A stretch of 64,000 bases of DNA. Origin: Multifurca ochricompacta. Taxonomy: Eukaryota > Basidiomycota > Agaricomycetes > Russulales > Russulaceae. Position 1 is the first letter of the stretch, and the number at the start of each line of letters is the position of its first letter. A model generated the notes under the pieces. It had not been told where the DNA came from, ran no database searches, and saw only the letters and a list, made by a program, of their open reading frames with translations. The position numbers were made by a program, and so were the translations under genes. The stretch is from contig WTXG01000001.1 of NCBI GenBank assembly GCA_022496185.1, positions 62,001-126,000 of the forward strand, given 5' to 3'. Shown here piece after piece: positions 16,944-28,186 of the stretch.

Positions 16944-17334
16944 GACGGAGCCTTCAAGTGACGTAGATGATTGATCAAGATCAAGGGTATAGATGGACTA
17001 TATAATTGAGTAATATGTGGATCATCCCAATTGATGAAATTGAGCTGTAGTTTTCAGATGATTGGATTACGTCGTGGAGGTGGTCAGCATTTTTTCTATC
17101 ATTATCCTTCATCCTTGTTAGTTAGAAATCACAGCTCGTCATGAAACTACTGCCAAAGGAAGAATTGTCCGCGCGCTGAGACATCATCAAGACCAGCGAC
17201 AGTACCCAGTTTCAGCCATTCTACATTCTGAGTTCCATAATGATGCAAAATACAACAACACTCCTGATTGGATTCCTAGCAATATGCCAAAGGTCATATT
17301 TGTGCCACGTCGATGCTACCACCATCCACTTCAA
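16944..17334. other. Intergenic between convergent PUT1 and CAND1
   Basis: A 391 bp gap between the two stop codons. AT-rich, presumably the two 3' UTRs. I see no gene or distinct element. Confidence 0.6.
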
Positions 17335-20300
17335 TTATGCTCCCAAAAGTTCGTTCAGTTCGTTACGCCATTCGCTCTTCTTCAACTCGGCCACCCACGC
17401 GTCAAATCTTGGAGCTGCACCCGTGCCAGCAATCTTGCTCAGCGCCGCGACAGCGCGAAGTGTGCTTCTTTGAAGTTCGGCTGCGCGCTCTAAATCCTGC
17501 TTTACCGTGTCCTTGCCGACGGCAGGGCCTTTCATACTGGCCTCGAGCAGTGGCGTCGCCTCGCCTAGACGCTGCGCGACCGCGGTCGGCGCTAGCGGTG
17601 CGAGACGGAAAAGAATCATGTGACATATCACCTTAATCTCGTCAGACCCATCAGCGAGACCGACAAGGACGTGGGTGAGCAGTTCGTTCAGGTCAAGTTT
17701 CGTCAAGGATGTGTCTAACTGTCGCGGGAATTAGCAGGCACGTATCATCAACGTCTAGAAAACGGCGAGGCTGACTAAAGTGTAAAGCGTCTCGTAGGCT
17801 GTCTTGCGTGCCTCCAGGCCATCGTCAACCTTGTGTTGCCATGGGCCCATTTGCACTGTACGGACGAGTTCGGTCTTCATGATAGTCTCCTGGTACAACG
17901 CGGGTAGTAACGCGTGTAAGTGGTCGCGCAGAAGATGAGGCTTCGTCCGTGCGGCGGCATTGAGGACGCTTAATGCAAGCTGGCGCACGCTCTGAAAGAC
18001 CGCGCGTTAATTGGAAACGAAAAGAATTATACGACATCTATTACCAATTCCGTATCTTCCATGAGTGATAAAAAGTCGAGGAGGTATGGTGCCAGGACTT
18101 CGTCGAAAGTAGAGGACGAATCGACAAACGTGTACCTGATTGCAGACAGCACGGTCGCTCGAGTAGCAGCATTCGGATCACGGATGCGGGCCTGATTTAA
18201 TGTGAGCACATGTCAGCGGTGATCGACATCGTAACGCATACGTGAACCTGCGGCAGATACCGCGCAGGGTGGGTGGTAATAAGTTTGCCAATGCAAGCAG
18301 CAGCAACGCCCCGCGAACTCTCGTCTGCACTCTCAGAGTTTTCGAAAAGTGGTACCCAAAGTGTTTCGGCAAGGTTCTCTAAATGACTTGTAGACGTGTG
18401 CGTTACGACTTCTTTTAGAGCGTGAAGCGCGAGCAACCGCTTCGCATCGTCCTGCTTGGCGAGCTGAACAACAACAGGAAGGAACAAATGAAGGTTGCCG
18501 ATCGCGATATTACCTGCCAAAGATGCGGAGTGAGATTATGTAGTGGATAACAGCGAGATGATTGACCTGCGGCGAAAGCTGCTGCAGTTCTAACGTCTTC
18601 TTGATCTGATGCAAAGAGCTCTATGGCGCCGTTGAAAACGTCATGTTGAGGAGACATATCACTGAGAGCATGTCAATACTTGTTAGATGCCTTGGCTGAC
18701 CCAGGGGCGCACATGAAGCGACCAATTTCCCCAAGAATGAGAAGAGACATGGAGAGCTCCCGAACATTTGAACGTTTCTGACAATAAAAGTCAGATGACG
18801 GGGCCCGATTACTGGTGTAGACTGACCTTGAGGGTTTTTGAGAACTCGGCGATCACACCTGCTGCAAGTGCCTGATAGCTCCTGACGACTTGAGCCACGC
18901 ATTTCGCAACATTTGGGTATGATACGTCTCCTTTAGGCTTCTCTGGCGCGCCTCGAGTGAGTGAGCTCACAACATGGGTCGCTATTTGGAAGTCCGCCTC
19001 AACAAGTGCCCCGAAAAATGCCAGCACAGAGTCCAGGGCAGCACCGGAGGTAAGGGGCGAGTACGCGATGCCATAGACATCCTCAAGCACTTCCCGCTCA
19101 ACCTCGAGGAAGGTGGATTTGGGCGAGAGCTGCAAAAGCAACGCAAAGAGGGAAAGCGCTTGTGATTGGAGTGAGATATCTGTACTTGAGACATATGATT
19201 TCAGTTGGGGAATCAGAGTGCGTAACAAATTAGCTGGCACGCCATTTTCGTATCTGGGAACGATAAGTAACCGACAGTCGGCGCTGCACCAGGGAAGAGG
19301 GCAGACCTTGAGAGGAGCATGGACAAACATTCAAACACCTCAGCTTTGCCGGTTCTTCCGTTTTTGGTGAGTAATTTTATTGCCCAGTCCACGCAACTAT
19401 TAACCCATTGCTCTGAAATGTCGGCGTCGTGTGCGACGCGAGTGACGACCTTGACCGCGCCGTCTGTGCGGCCTGTCGTGCGACAAACATGCTCCCATTC
19501 TTGGCCACCCTTGGCAGTGACAATATCTGGTGCGTTCAACCAAAGGTCTCCTATGACGTCTTCCGCGGATGAGCGCACCTCCGCATCCGTCGCATGGTTT
19601 ACAAGACGTGCGATCGCCTCTTGGTATACTGCTTCAACCCAATCTTGGCCTTTCACGGGTTTGAGTGCTCCAAGGAGGGAGGAAAATACCTTGAAGGTCT
19701 CAGACGCAATGCGCGGGTGCTTCTCGCCAAGAGTTTTGAGGAGGACGGGCGTTAACGCTGGTAGTGAGTTCGCAAACGTCGGAGGAGGATGCGAGGCGAA
19801 GAATGAAGAGGTGAATTGGAGGCAGGAGATGTGTAGTGTTGAATTGGACGTCGATGAGGATTGTGATAGGATAGTTTTTAATATAGATACAATCAAGCCA
19901 GTTTGGCTTGATAAGGAACCTGGAAGCACTTGTAGAAGAGTATGCAGAAGTCCGAAGCCTGCTTGCAAAGTCGCAGTCGGGTTCTTGGGGACTTCAGCTG
20001 GTTCAAGAGGGTCTTGGCTAACGCAGATACCTGAGACTGCAGGAGGGAGTAGGCGGTCTCTTCGAACTCCGATCCATCTGGGGTTCGTTTCCGCTTCACG
20101 CCGACTGAGTCCCTAGTTTGTGACCCTCCGCCGTACAGTCGTGTTTGTGTCAGAAGTGTTACGTAGGTAGCCCATATCTCCAGACGGACAGTTTCTTCAC
20201 GGTCGCCAAACCGAGAAATAAGAACCGGAGACACCTCTTTATATAATGGGACCAACAATTCGGGCCTGGTTGCGATAATCGAGGCCAGAAGCTTTGTGGC

Positions 20301-21773
20301 TGAGCGACGGATTTTGTAGGATTGGTCTTCCTCATCAGACCACCTAAAAGAGGCGCTAAGCCAGCAGTAAGACTTACTGAAGACTAGACTTACTCGTCCA
20401 AGTCCCCGTCTGCTTCCTCATCTTCGTCCAACATTTCTTCATCTTCATCGTCTTCGCCTCCGGCATAATTCTTTAAACCCGTTAACTTGACCCACAAGGG
20501 TTGGCTCTAGTACTCACAGGATCAAACTTGATGTACTTTGTTGCGACTTGTATAATGGTGCCCAGAAACGGTGTGACCTCGACTGGCATTCTCAACACAA
20601 TTGACTCCAAAGCCTTGAAAATAATCAATACATGAAGTGAGGGTGTCTTGGGGGAAAGTTTCACCTGCAGTGCACCCTCTCGAAGTTCTTCATCATCCAA
20701 ATCAACAACACGGAGAATTCCAGGGATGACGGCCCCTAGACTGGAAGCAAGCTGATGGGGGGACGCACGGGAAATCGCAGCTACAAGATTGACGGTTGTT
20801 CTCTGCTTATCAACAGGTGCAGACGGACTCAGGTTGGGATTGATCACCGTCGATAGTAACTGCGAGGATAGCTCCGGGGCAGACAGGGGCACAAACTGCG
20901 AAAGTGTGATAATAGCTCGCTTTCTGACAGCGGGTCGTGGATGAGCGAGCAAAGGTGTAATGGTTTGAATAGGCGAGGGGGAAAGAGGAAGGTTGGAGAC
21001 ATAGGCAGGGAAATGTGTGACGAGAATCGACAAGATAGAAAGTGTCTCAATAAGTGTATCGGGGGGTATCTCCGGCTGTACGAGGACATTGTCAATTTTA
21101 TAATTGAAAGCCAAAGTAGTATCCGTACAGTCGCAAGCTGTGTCAATAGCTTAGGGGTCAGCTTTGCGCATGCCTTTACCGCAATCGTGCCTTCAGTTGG
21201 AAGTTCAGCAGTGATCGTCTTGAGGGCTATTAGTTGATGTCACTAATAAGCTTAGTTAACTAGTATGGTGAGATATACCTAGGCCAGAGATGTCACGAAG
21301 TTCTTCGTCGGCACTGGATGAAAACTCAGTGAGTCTGTCTACGACGAGCTCCATTTGTGACTCTCGAATAATTTTGATTAATTGCCCCAAGCTTAACAAA
21401 AAGTTAAATCACGCGCGGAAATATTAGAGCTAGCACGTCCGCACCACTTCACGGCCTGATTCTTGACTTCAGAGATCTTATCCTCTACTAGTTGCAATAC
21501 CTGCCCTAGAACCTTGATTTCTACGGATTCATCGCCAAGAAAGGATTGAGGATCCAATTTGATCTCTTTCATTAAGTCACTAAGTCCCATATATCTATTC
21601 GAATGTTTCGATGAATGGTCGTTCATATGGGAGGGCATTGTGGAGATACCGAAAGTCCTGATCCTGAGATTGCATCTATTTTTCAATAATCGTCAGATCT
21701 AAATAAATCAATTCATACGACGAGTACTGTATACCTTCTCTATGAAACCCGTCATAAGATATGTTTTTGTCAT
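17335..21773 (-). CDS. CAND1: Cullin-associated NEDD8-dissociated protein (CAND1/TIP120)
   Basis: HEAT-repeat protein that wraps un-neddylated cullin-RING ligases and exchanges their substrate receptors. The ATG at 21773 opens MTKTYLMTGFIEK; two short introns then join MQSQDQDFR and YMGLSDLMKEIKLD, matching the CAND1 N-terminus. Next is VLQLVEDKISEVKNQAVKW, a HEAT helix pair found early in CAND1. HEAT-like helices continue throughout, for example LAHPRPAVRKRAIITLSQF and LGEKHPRIASETFKVFSSLL. The acidic insert typical of CAND1 is near 20400-20460. The C-terminal TIP120 region includes QLAKQDDAKRLLALHALKEV and ends ELLGA. The span after about a dozen introns fits the usual ~1,200 residues. Long plus-strand frames over it (19.3-20.1 kb) are shadows. 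Confidence 0.93.
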
Positions 21774-21940
21774 GGTGACCAGATAGTAAAAGAAAAAGTA
21801 GATGATTGTCACTGGTCAAGGGCAACAAATGGCGCGGTTCGTCACGTGACTGTCTTGTGATCATGAATAATAAGATTAGATGAGATCTAGACGTCATGAC
21901 TAAAACGAAACACTTACGACCTACACCTACACTTCAACCA

Positions 21941-21994
21941 CAACTACAACTAAAACTACAACTACAACTAAAACTACAACTAAAACTACAACAA
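21941..21994. repeat. ACTACAACTAAA-type tandem repeat
   Basis: About four to five imperfect copies of a 12-base AC/AT-rich unit. The stop codon of the minus-strand gene ending at 21986 falls inside it, so the repeat forms the last codons and the start of that gene's 3' UTR. Confidence 0.85.
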
Positions 21995-22618
21995 ACCAGC
22001 CTGACGAAGTAAGGTACGTGTTCTCGGTGTGTCCGGCTTAATCTCCCCATTCAATGGTGCAAAGTTTTTTCTTATTCGCGTGCGGAATATCACAGGGTAG
22101 AATAAACCCTCCTTCTGTAACGCGGTGTTATTTTAGTATTCCAACTTTCTGAAGCCCTGGAACAGGGAAATAAATTAATTTATATACCTGCCGGGTTGGT
22201 CCTCGCTTGACATTCTTGCTCGAGACCTTGCCGGGATACCAATATCCTCCTTCAGTTCGTATCCATACACTATCGCCCATCTGAACACACAATCAGCATT
22301 CCTCGTGTGGTAGAAAGAATGGCCAACGCTGACTTGGAACGTGTATGGCCACGGGTCATCGAGATCATCTGGCCCTGGCTCTTCGGAAGCCGCCTTCAAC
22401 TCGAGTTCTTCATTGACAGAACCAGACTCGAACTCGATAAAACCATTGGATACATCTGAAGACACTCTATCCTCGGGGTGTTTTCCCCTAATCGATGTCC
22501 TCGATATCTGTCCGCGTCTGGGAGAGATGGAACATGGGGAGGTGATATTGACGTCATAAGACCCTTCCAAATCTGTCTTCCCTGAAACATCGCTGACCCA
22601 TTGCGCCGTACGGTCCAT
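21986..22618 (-). CDS. Small uncharacterised protein with SH3/Tudor-like domain
   Basis: I do not have a name for this gene. Exon 1 runs from the ATG at 22618 (MDRTAQWVSDVSGKTDLEGS) through an acidic stretch to DDLDDPWPYTFQ. A 53 bp GT-AG intron joins MGDSVWIRTEGGYWYPGKVS, and a second intron after KRGPTRQ joins KEGLFYPVIFRTRIRKNFAP followed by LNGEIKPDTPRTRTLL. The stop is at 21986-21988. The VWIRT-x-GGYWYPGKV core is the pattern of small five-stranded barrels (SH3, Tudor, PWWP). From memory, similar proteins with WVRT...TR...EG..YPV.F...APLNGEIKPD recur in mushroom genomes, but I cannot check this. Function unknown. It may bind a protein or chromatin peptide; that is inference only. Confidence 0.72.
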
Positions 22619-25260
22619 GATATAGCAACTAAAGGAATAACAATACAGTTCAATGAGGGAAATGAGGACAATAATTGATACATTCCGAGCAAGGAATCAA
22701 AGGATCTTATATACCAAACACCCTTGTACGTTGTGGTCGCAGTATGCTGAATGGGACACACAGCAACAATGAAAAAGGCTTTTGTTCTCAAGAAAAAAAA
22801 GGTGCCTGACCCACGAGTCTTCGACTGAACGCAATCATAAAGCAGGCGGCACTTATAAGCAGTGTGTTTCCTTGACAGACAGCACAGCATTGAAACACGC
22901 CAATGCCAGCAGGGCTGGAAATCGAATATACATGTAGAACTGATTTAACCTTGGTAGCAAGTTGTTGCGAAGGGTCAAGAAAAACACCAGGACGCCTCCT
23001 AGATTGCCAAAGGTTCCAGTACGAGCCGGAGTGACCGCAGAGACAATAAGGGAATGATTTCCTCATATAGAGGATTGTGTTTGGTTTGGAACAACGCGGA
23101 AACTTCCTCCGCACCGCAAAGGCTATGGATGCCGCAGAGGCCACGGCACATGAGTTTGAATACAAAAGAATGTTGATATGCTTCAATCTTGACAACACGC
23201 TGTGGTCAGGTGTGTCAGTGACCGCCATTTCTTGTAACGTGGCGAGGCGAAGAAAGGACTAACGAGTGTAGTAATCCTCTCTGAGGTCACACAGCCGAGT
23301 CGTCAACAATCCTTTTGTGTCAGGGCCCCAGATGAAACAATGACACTCCGGACCATGAGTTGTGAGGGTGAGTTGCCACTAAGCCTGAGCCAATAATTGT
23401 CATCGGTTTTGGCCACAGAAAAGAAAAAGACAAGACAAATACAACACGATGACGACAGGGCCCGACTCCACCGGTGGGCAAGTATGCTCGTGTGACGTGA
23501 GCAAGCATTTACCGATTGATTGGTTTCAGAGCTCAATTAACCAGCACATTGGCCCCATTGCCTCAATCAATCGAGAGAGTTGGGTGTGCCACCATAAGTC
23601 CTAGTAGTTCAGTGCTCATCTCACCTATTTTTTTGTTATCGGAGAGTGGTATGAAAAACACCCGCGGGTTGGCACATCAAGCGCCTGCCTCCAGTGCCAC
23701 TCTCTCTCGGGCACCAACCGTAATGGGATGAGATACTTTGGCAGAGAAAGGTTTTCATCTCGTAAATAATCGGAGCATGTTCGGGTGCACGCCCGCCGCT
23801 CACCGCTGCATCGCAAGACGAGAAGGTGCCAAGGGTGTGTGTGTGCTTTGACAGGCTCACACTTTTTCTCAAACGTTCTGCGTCTCTGCACTGCCGAGTT
23901 TCACCGCATCTGATTGAGGCACGCACAGTAAGAATCAGGGGCCACCGTTGATCGCGCCTCAAAAGTTTCCGCGGCGGCCCTCATACACACGCGGGTAGAC
24001 GGCGTCGATGAGAGGAAGGATCCAAGAAGTGACGTGACTCCTACTTTTGCAAGCTCACCCCATCCCATGCGCGATGCATGGCCCCCATCTTCTTATAACT
24101 CCCCAGTTCACGGCACGACCTTCAAGTGATCAATGCTGACATGGTAACACGTCGACCTGTCTCAGGGTAGGTGTTCTGCAGCTTAATTCTGATGATACGA
24201 TAGCCTCTAGATCCGGGGGAGTGCTTAAGTATTTGCGGCATGTGTAGAAGTAGCGAAGCGACTACGCCCCACCTTCCGTAATCCGCACGCATTTGCCCTG
24301 TGGCAATAGTTTCGCAAGGGGTCTTCGGATCGGACATAGTAAGTTCCGTTGCAAAGCTGACGTGAGCCCTCGAAGAGTCGTCCGTGTCTTAACAGAGGCA
24401 AAAAAAACCGTCACGATGCCGACTCGCACCATGGTGCCAAAATGTCATCGGGCAAAGAGTGAGGGGGATGTCTGCGAACGGTGAGTGTTACAAAACTGGT
24501 AAGGACGAATGCCGTTGACAGCGTGAGACACATATGAGTCCGTCGGAAATCCACAATAGACTTAACGAAAGGACCGCAGACTAGGACCTTGTCCCTGGAG
24601 ACGACGGACTCTGAAGCAAGTCGTTGTGTGTGGGCCGTTGATCTGTTGGTAAAATCCACTATATCTTTCTGGTAGTCCTCCCTCTGAGCATCGAGCAAGA
24701 GTACCAGGCCTCGCTGTGGGACGCCTAGAAACTGTGCGCCAGTGTCCACAGTTCGTAGTCACGTATGCCTAATCCCAAAGAGCTATGCACAGTTTTCAAA
24801 GTTTTCGCAACAATGCTGGGGATCCCTTGTCAAGAGCGTGCGAAACTTTGTCAGTGTTGCGATACGTGTCTTGATTGACATCACATACGATTGCGACGTG
24901 CCACCAGCGAATGGATTTAGGTTGCCTCCCATTATGCTTGCGTGAAGGGCTGCAACAGTAAGCGGTATCACAGGATGAGAATAAGATGAACAACAAAGCT
25001 GCGAAAGGGTCTACGGGATAAAGGTACTTGATGTCACCTAGCTGATGCTGATGATATTCAACTATCCCGGAAGTACCGGTAAACGCACAAACTGGGGTCG
25101 CGTCCAATCTCGCGAGAATGATCTGGATATTGGCAGCAGGAGTAATACACAAACTGCGTAGTGATGAATGAGAAAGGTCAAGAGATCCGGATAAAGAAAC
25201 AATATAAAAAAGGTGATGGCATGAGCATGGCTATGTGGAGGACCCTTTTCCTCTGCATTA
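22619..25260. other. Gene-free interval of 2.6 kb
   Basis: Lies between the small SH3/Tudor-like gene (start 22618) and the VPS4 stop. Open frames here are short, overlap on both strands and contain no motif I recognise. No tRNA-like fold, terminal inverted repeats or tandem array was seen. An unannotated non-coding RNA or a degraded gene cannot be excluded. Confidence 0.5.
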
Positions 25261-27024
25261 TCATGCACCATCAGCCCCTGGTAAAGTCAGGCTCATCAAC
25301 TAGAGAAGGTGACTACGATAAGGACACTGCGCACCGCTCTCCTTGGTCCATTCGTCGTGCCTCTTGATGTCTTCCTGGCTGACTGTTGGCCTTACACTTT
25401 CTAACGACTTGATAAAATCGACGGAGCGCAATGGTGGCTCCTCCAATTCTTCGCTCTCGACCTGTGTCCAGTTCTTCTCGACAGCATCTGGATCCCCAGG
25501 CGAGCAAGGGGTCCATTTGATGATCGCTGAATCAGGGTTGGGTTGGACAGGTTTAAAATGTGTAGCGGAAAGGACTTTTCGGACAGGTTGCATGAGAGCA
25601 TCGCGTACAACGACAGCAATGTCAGAGCCGGAATATCTAGTAGGTAGAGCTCAACCAGTGAGAATTGGCGACAACAAAGTTACCATGGACGTACCCTTCA
25701 GAGCGTACCGCTAACGTACGATAATCTTTGGATGTAAGCTCACAAGGAGTCGACCCGACGTGTATCTCGAACATGTGCTTTCGAGCGTCAGTGCCAGGGA
25801 GCGGAATGTATATTCGCTTCTCAAATCTCAAAAAAAAGATAGGTTCAACATTTACAAGAACAAGACTTATAAAACAGGCTCACCGTCGCTTGATAGCGGG
25901 ATCTAACTGCCAGGGAATATTCGTGGCACCAAGCACCAGGACACCAGTGTCGTCGTGGCCAACGCCGTTCATTTGTACGAGGAATTCGTTTTTATGCGGC
26001 GAGAGCCCTCGGACTCGCCTTCATTTCGAGTACCGGCGAGCGAGTCTACCTCGTCAATGAAGATTATAGCGGGTTTTGATTCGCGCGCCATCTGAAAGAG
26101 TTGCTTGACAAGGCTAGAGCATGGCACCACATGAGATATGATATTTCCATTCATATACTAAGTAAAAGGCGGAAGGACGCGTACCGCTCTGAATCACCCT
26201 GCCACTTGCTAACGAGATCACTAGAACTGACGCTGAAGAACGTGCTCTTCGCCTCTGTTGCTACCGCTTTTGCGAGATAGCTCTTCCCTGTACCTGGTGG
26301 CCCATATAGCAAGATGCCTCGCCAAGGCGTGCGCTTCCCCGTGAACAAATGTGGAAACTTGATTGGCAAGATAACAGCCTCCTTCAACGCCTCCTTGGCG
26401 GCTTCAAGTCCCGCGACGTCATCCCAGCGAATGTTCGGTTTGTCCACAAGGATCGCGCTAGTTAGACCCGCGCGAAGCTTCTTCACCTCTGGATCTTGGT
26501 CACCATCGTCATCATCCTTCCTGTAATGGGGCGAGTATATGTTTTCCAATTTGGACGATGGGAGAGACGGGAGGGCTCACTTTTTCCCTTCACCACCTGG
26601 ACCCCCATTCGCCATTCCATTCGCCCTATTGCTCGTCGTGCGCGCCTTTCATTTGTTTGTGCTAGATGCTCCTTGAGTTGCTCGGCGCGGCCGAGGTACT
26701 CTGCGATCTTGACTCTGATCAGAGCTTTCGACCGTTCGTTCTTCTCGTCTACACATTCAATCGTCATTCAGTTAACACTCATACTGTTTGCGTAGCAACA
26801 GAATAGGAAGTAGGATGGACAGACAGACATTTGAGCGCAAGCATGAAATAATCAAGGGCATTTTGGTACTGTCTGGACGCCTCGGGGTAGTTCAGCTTCT
26901 TGTCTTCGTCGATCGCAATCTGCACGAGCTCGATCGCACGCTAAGTGGAAAATGGTACGGTCAGAATGAGGATCAGAATGGCACAAAAGTATAATATCTT
27001 TACATCTAGGTTGGCGCCTGACAT
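25261..27024 (-). CDS. VPS4: Vps4 AAA ATPase of the ESCRT pathway
   Basis: ATPase that disassembles ESCRT-III on endosomes and other membranes. The ATG at 27024 opens MSGANLD; after an intron the MIT domain reads [20 protein letters not shown] and continues to DYFMLALK. The linker precedes [20 protein letters not shown]. The Walker A motif is GPPGTGKS (about 26280-26305) and Walker B is [11 protein letters not shown] (about 26040-26070). The second region of homology contains [19 protein letters not shown]. The C-terminal helix ends DDEWTKES-like, then a last intron joins GADGA and the stop at 25261-25263. The order and roughly 430-residue size fit Vps4. The tiny last exon is inferred; without it the frame runs a few codons further to a stop near 25300. 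Confidence 0.95.
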
Positions 27025-28186
27025 GATGACGGAAGACGGAAGAAGTTGGTTAACTTATAATTTGACAACAAAAGGGAGAGGCCACTCGGTCACTTTAAGT
27101 CAGTCAAAAGTCCTTCCCGGGCCGTTCAAGCTCCTTTCAACTGAACCCTTGGCACGGCACGCTAGCAGTTGCGTAGCTGCTGGCTCGGGCTCAGCATGCA
27201 GCCTTTGTCTCGGCAAAAGTTCTTGGAATCGTCAGTCGATCTGCCAGGAGTCTTAACCTAACCGCTAGTGCGCCCGAGTAGTAATTGGAAGAAGCTACGA
27301 GTTACGAGTCATTTACAGTAACCATAATCGCTTTTCCTGGTCATCGAACTATATGTTGTCATGACTCAAAGGCAGATCAGCAACGGTGGTGTGGATTGCG
27401 GATTGAATCACGAACAACGGGGCCCAAGAATCAATCATCCCCATCGTCGGATGTAACCACTACTAGGTAAGTATGTTGCCGCAGCGCAGTATGTTACCAA
27501 TGCTAAATGCTACATTCTACAATCCCTTACCTACACAGAATCCTCACCCCGCAACCGGGGAGCGCCGATGGGGACACCCATCATTCAACGTATTTTTCAT
27601 AATGATGGAAATCGTGACCGGTACTTCCCAGGGGTGATTCCTGACAAGTACGCAATCGCACGTTCGTGCTGTGTGCCGTATTGGCGATTCTATCCCTTCC
27701 GCCTTCCGCATGAAATGTCATGTTTTGACAGAATGAAAACACAGCTAGGTAGGGTTATGTCGGGTCCCTTGCTGATGGCATACAGTGGATGGTAGACGTA
27801 TCCAGTACTTTACCTGCCTTTTTTTTTTGGGCAATCTGTAATGACTTAGAGAGGGCACTGACCCTGCCTATTGGTGTGCTCGGATAGGCACCCAGGGTGT
27901 TCAATTTAGCTTGGCGTTCTGAAGTGGCCTGAAACCCTTTTTCGTGGACGTCCACATATATCGAAAATGAAATGTCATCACTGCGCAACTGAGGCGTATT
28001 AGGCGCTTAGTCCGCACCACGAGGGCACAGGGCTTCACGACCCAAAAATATTAAGAGAAATACATTGGAGCGATAAATCGCAACAGAGACGAGAGGACCA
28101 GGAGATCATGGCGCATGATCCGGAGAAGAAAAAAAAGGAAAAGTTGGCGTAAAAGGAACGGAACATCAACAAAACGAACCGCATCA
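27025..28186. other. Intergenic, VPS4 promoter side and 3' end of HAL-type kinase
   Basis: About 1.2 kb. Short frames on both strands show no recognisable domain. A TTTTTTTTTT run is at 27820-27830. I see no RNA gene or repeat family. Confidence 0.5.

Noticed and set aside
19319..20116. 265-codon open frame on the plus strand
   Set aside because: It lies wholly antisense to the well-supported CAND1 HEAT repeats and has no recognisable motif.
22788..23262. Open frames on both strands in the 22.6-25.3 kb gap
   Set aside because: Short, overlapping and without domain pattern or supported splice joins.
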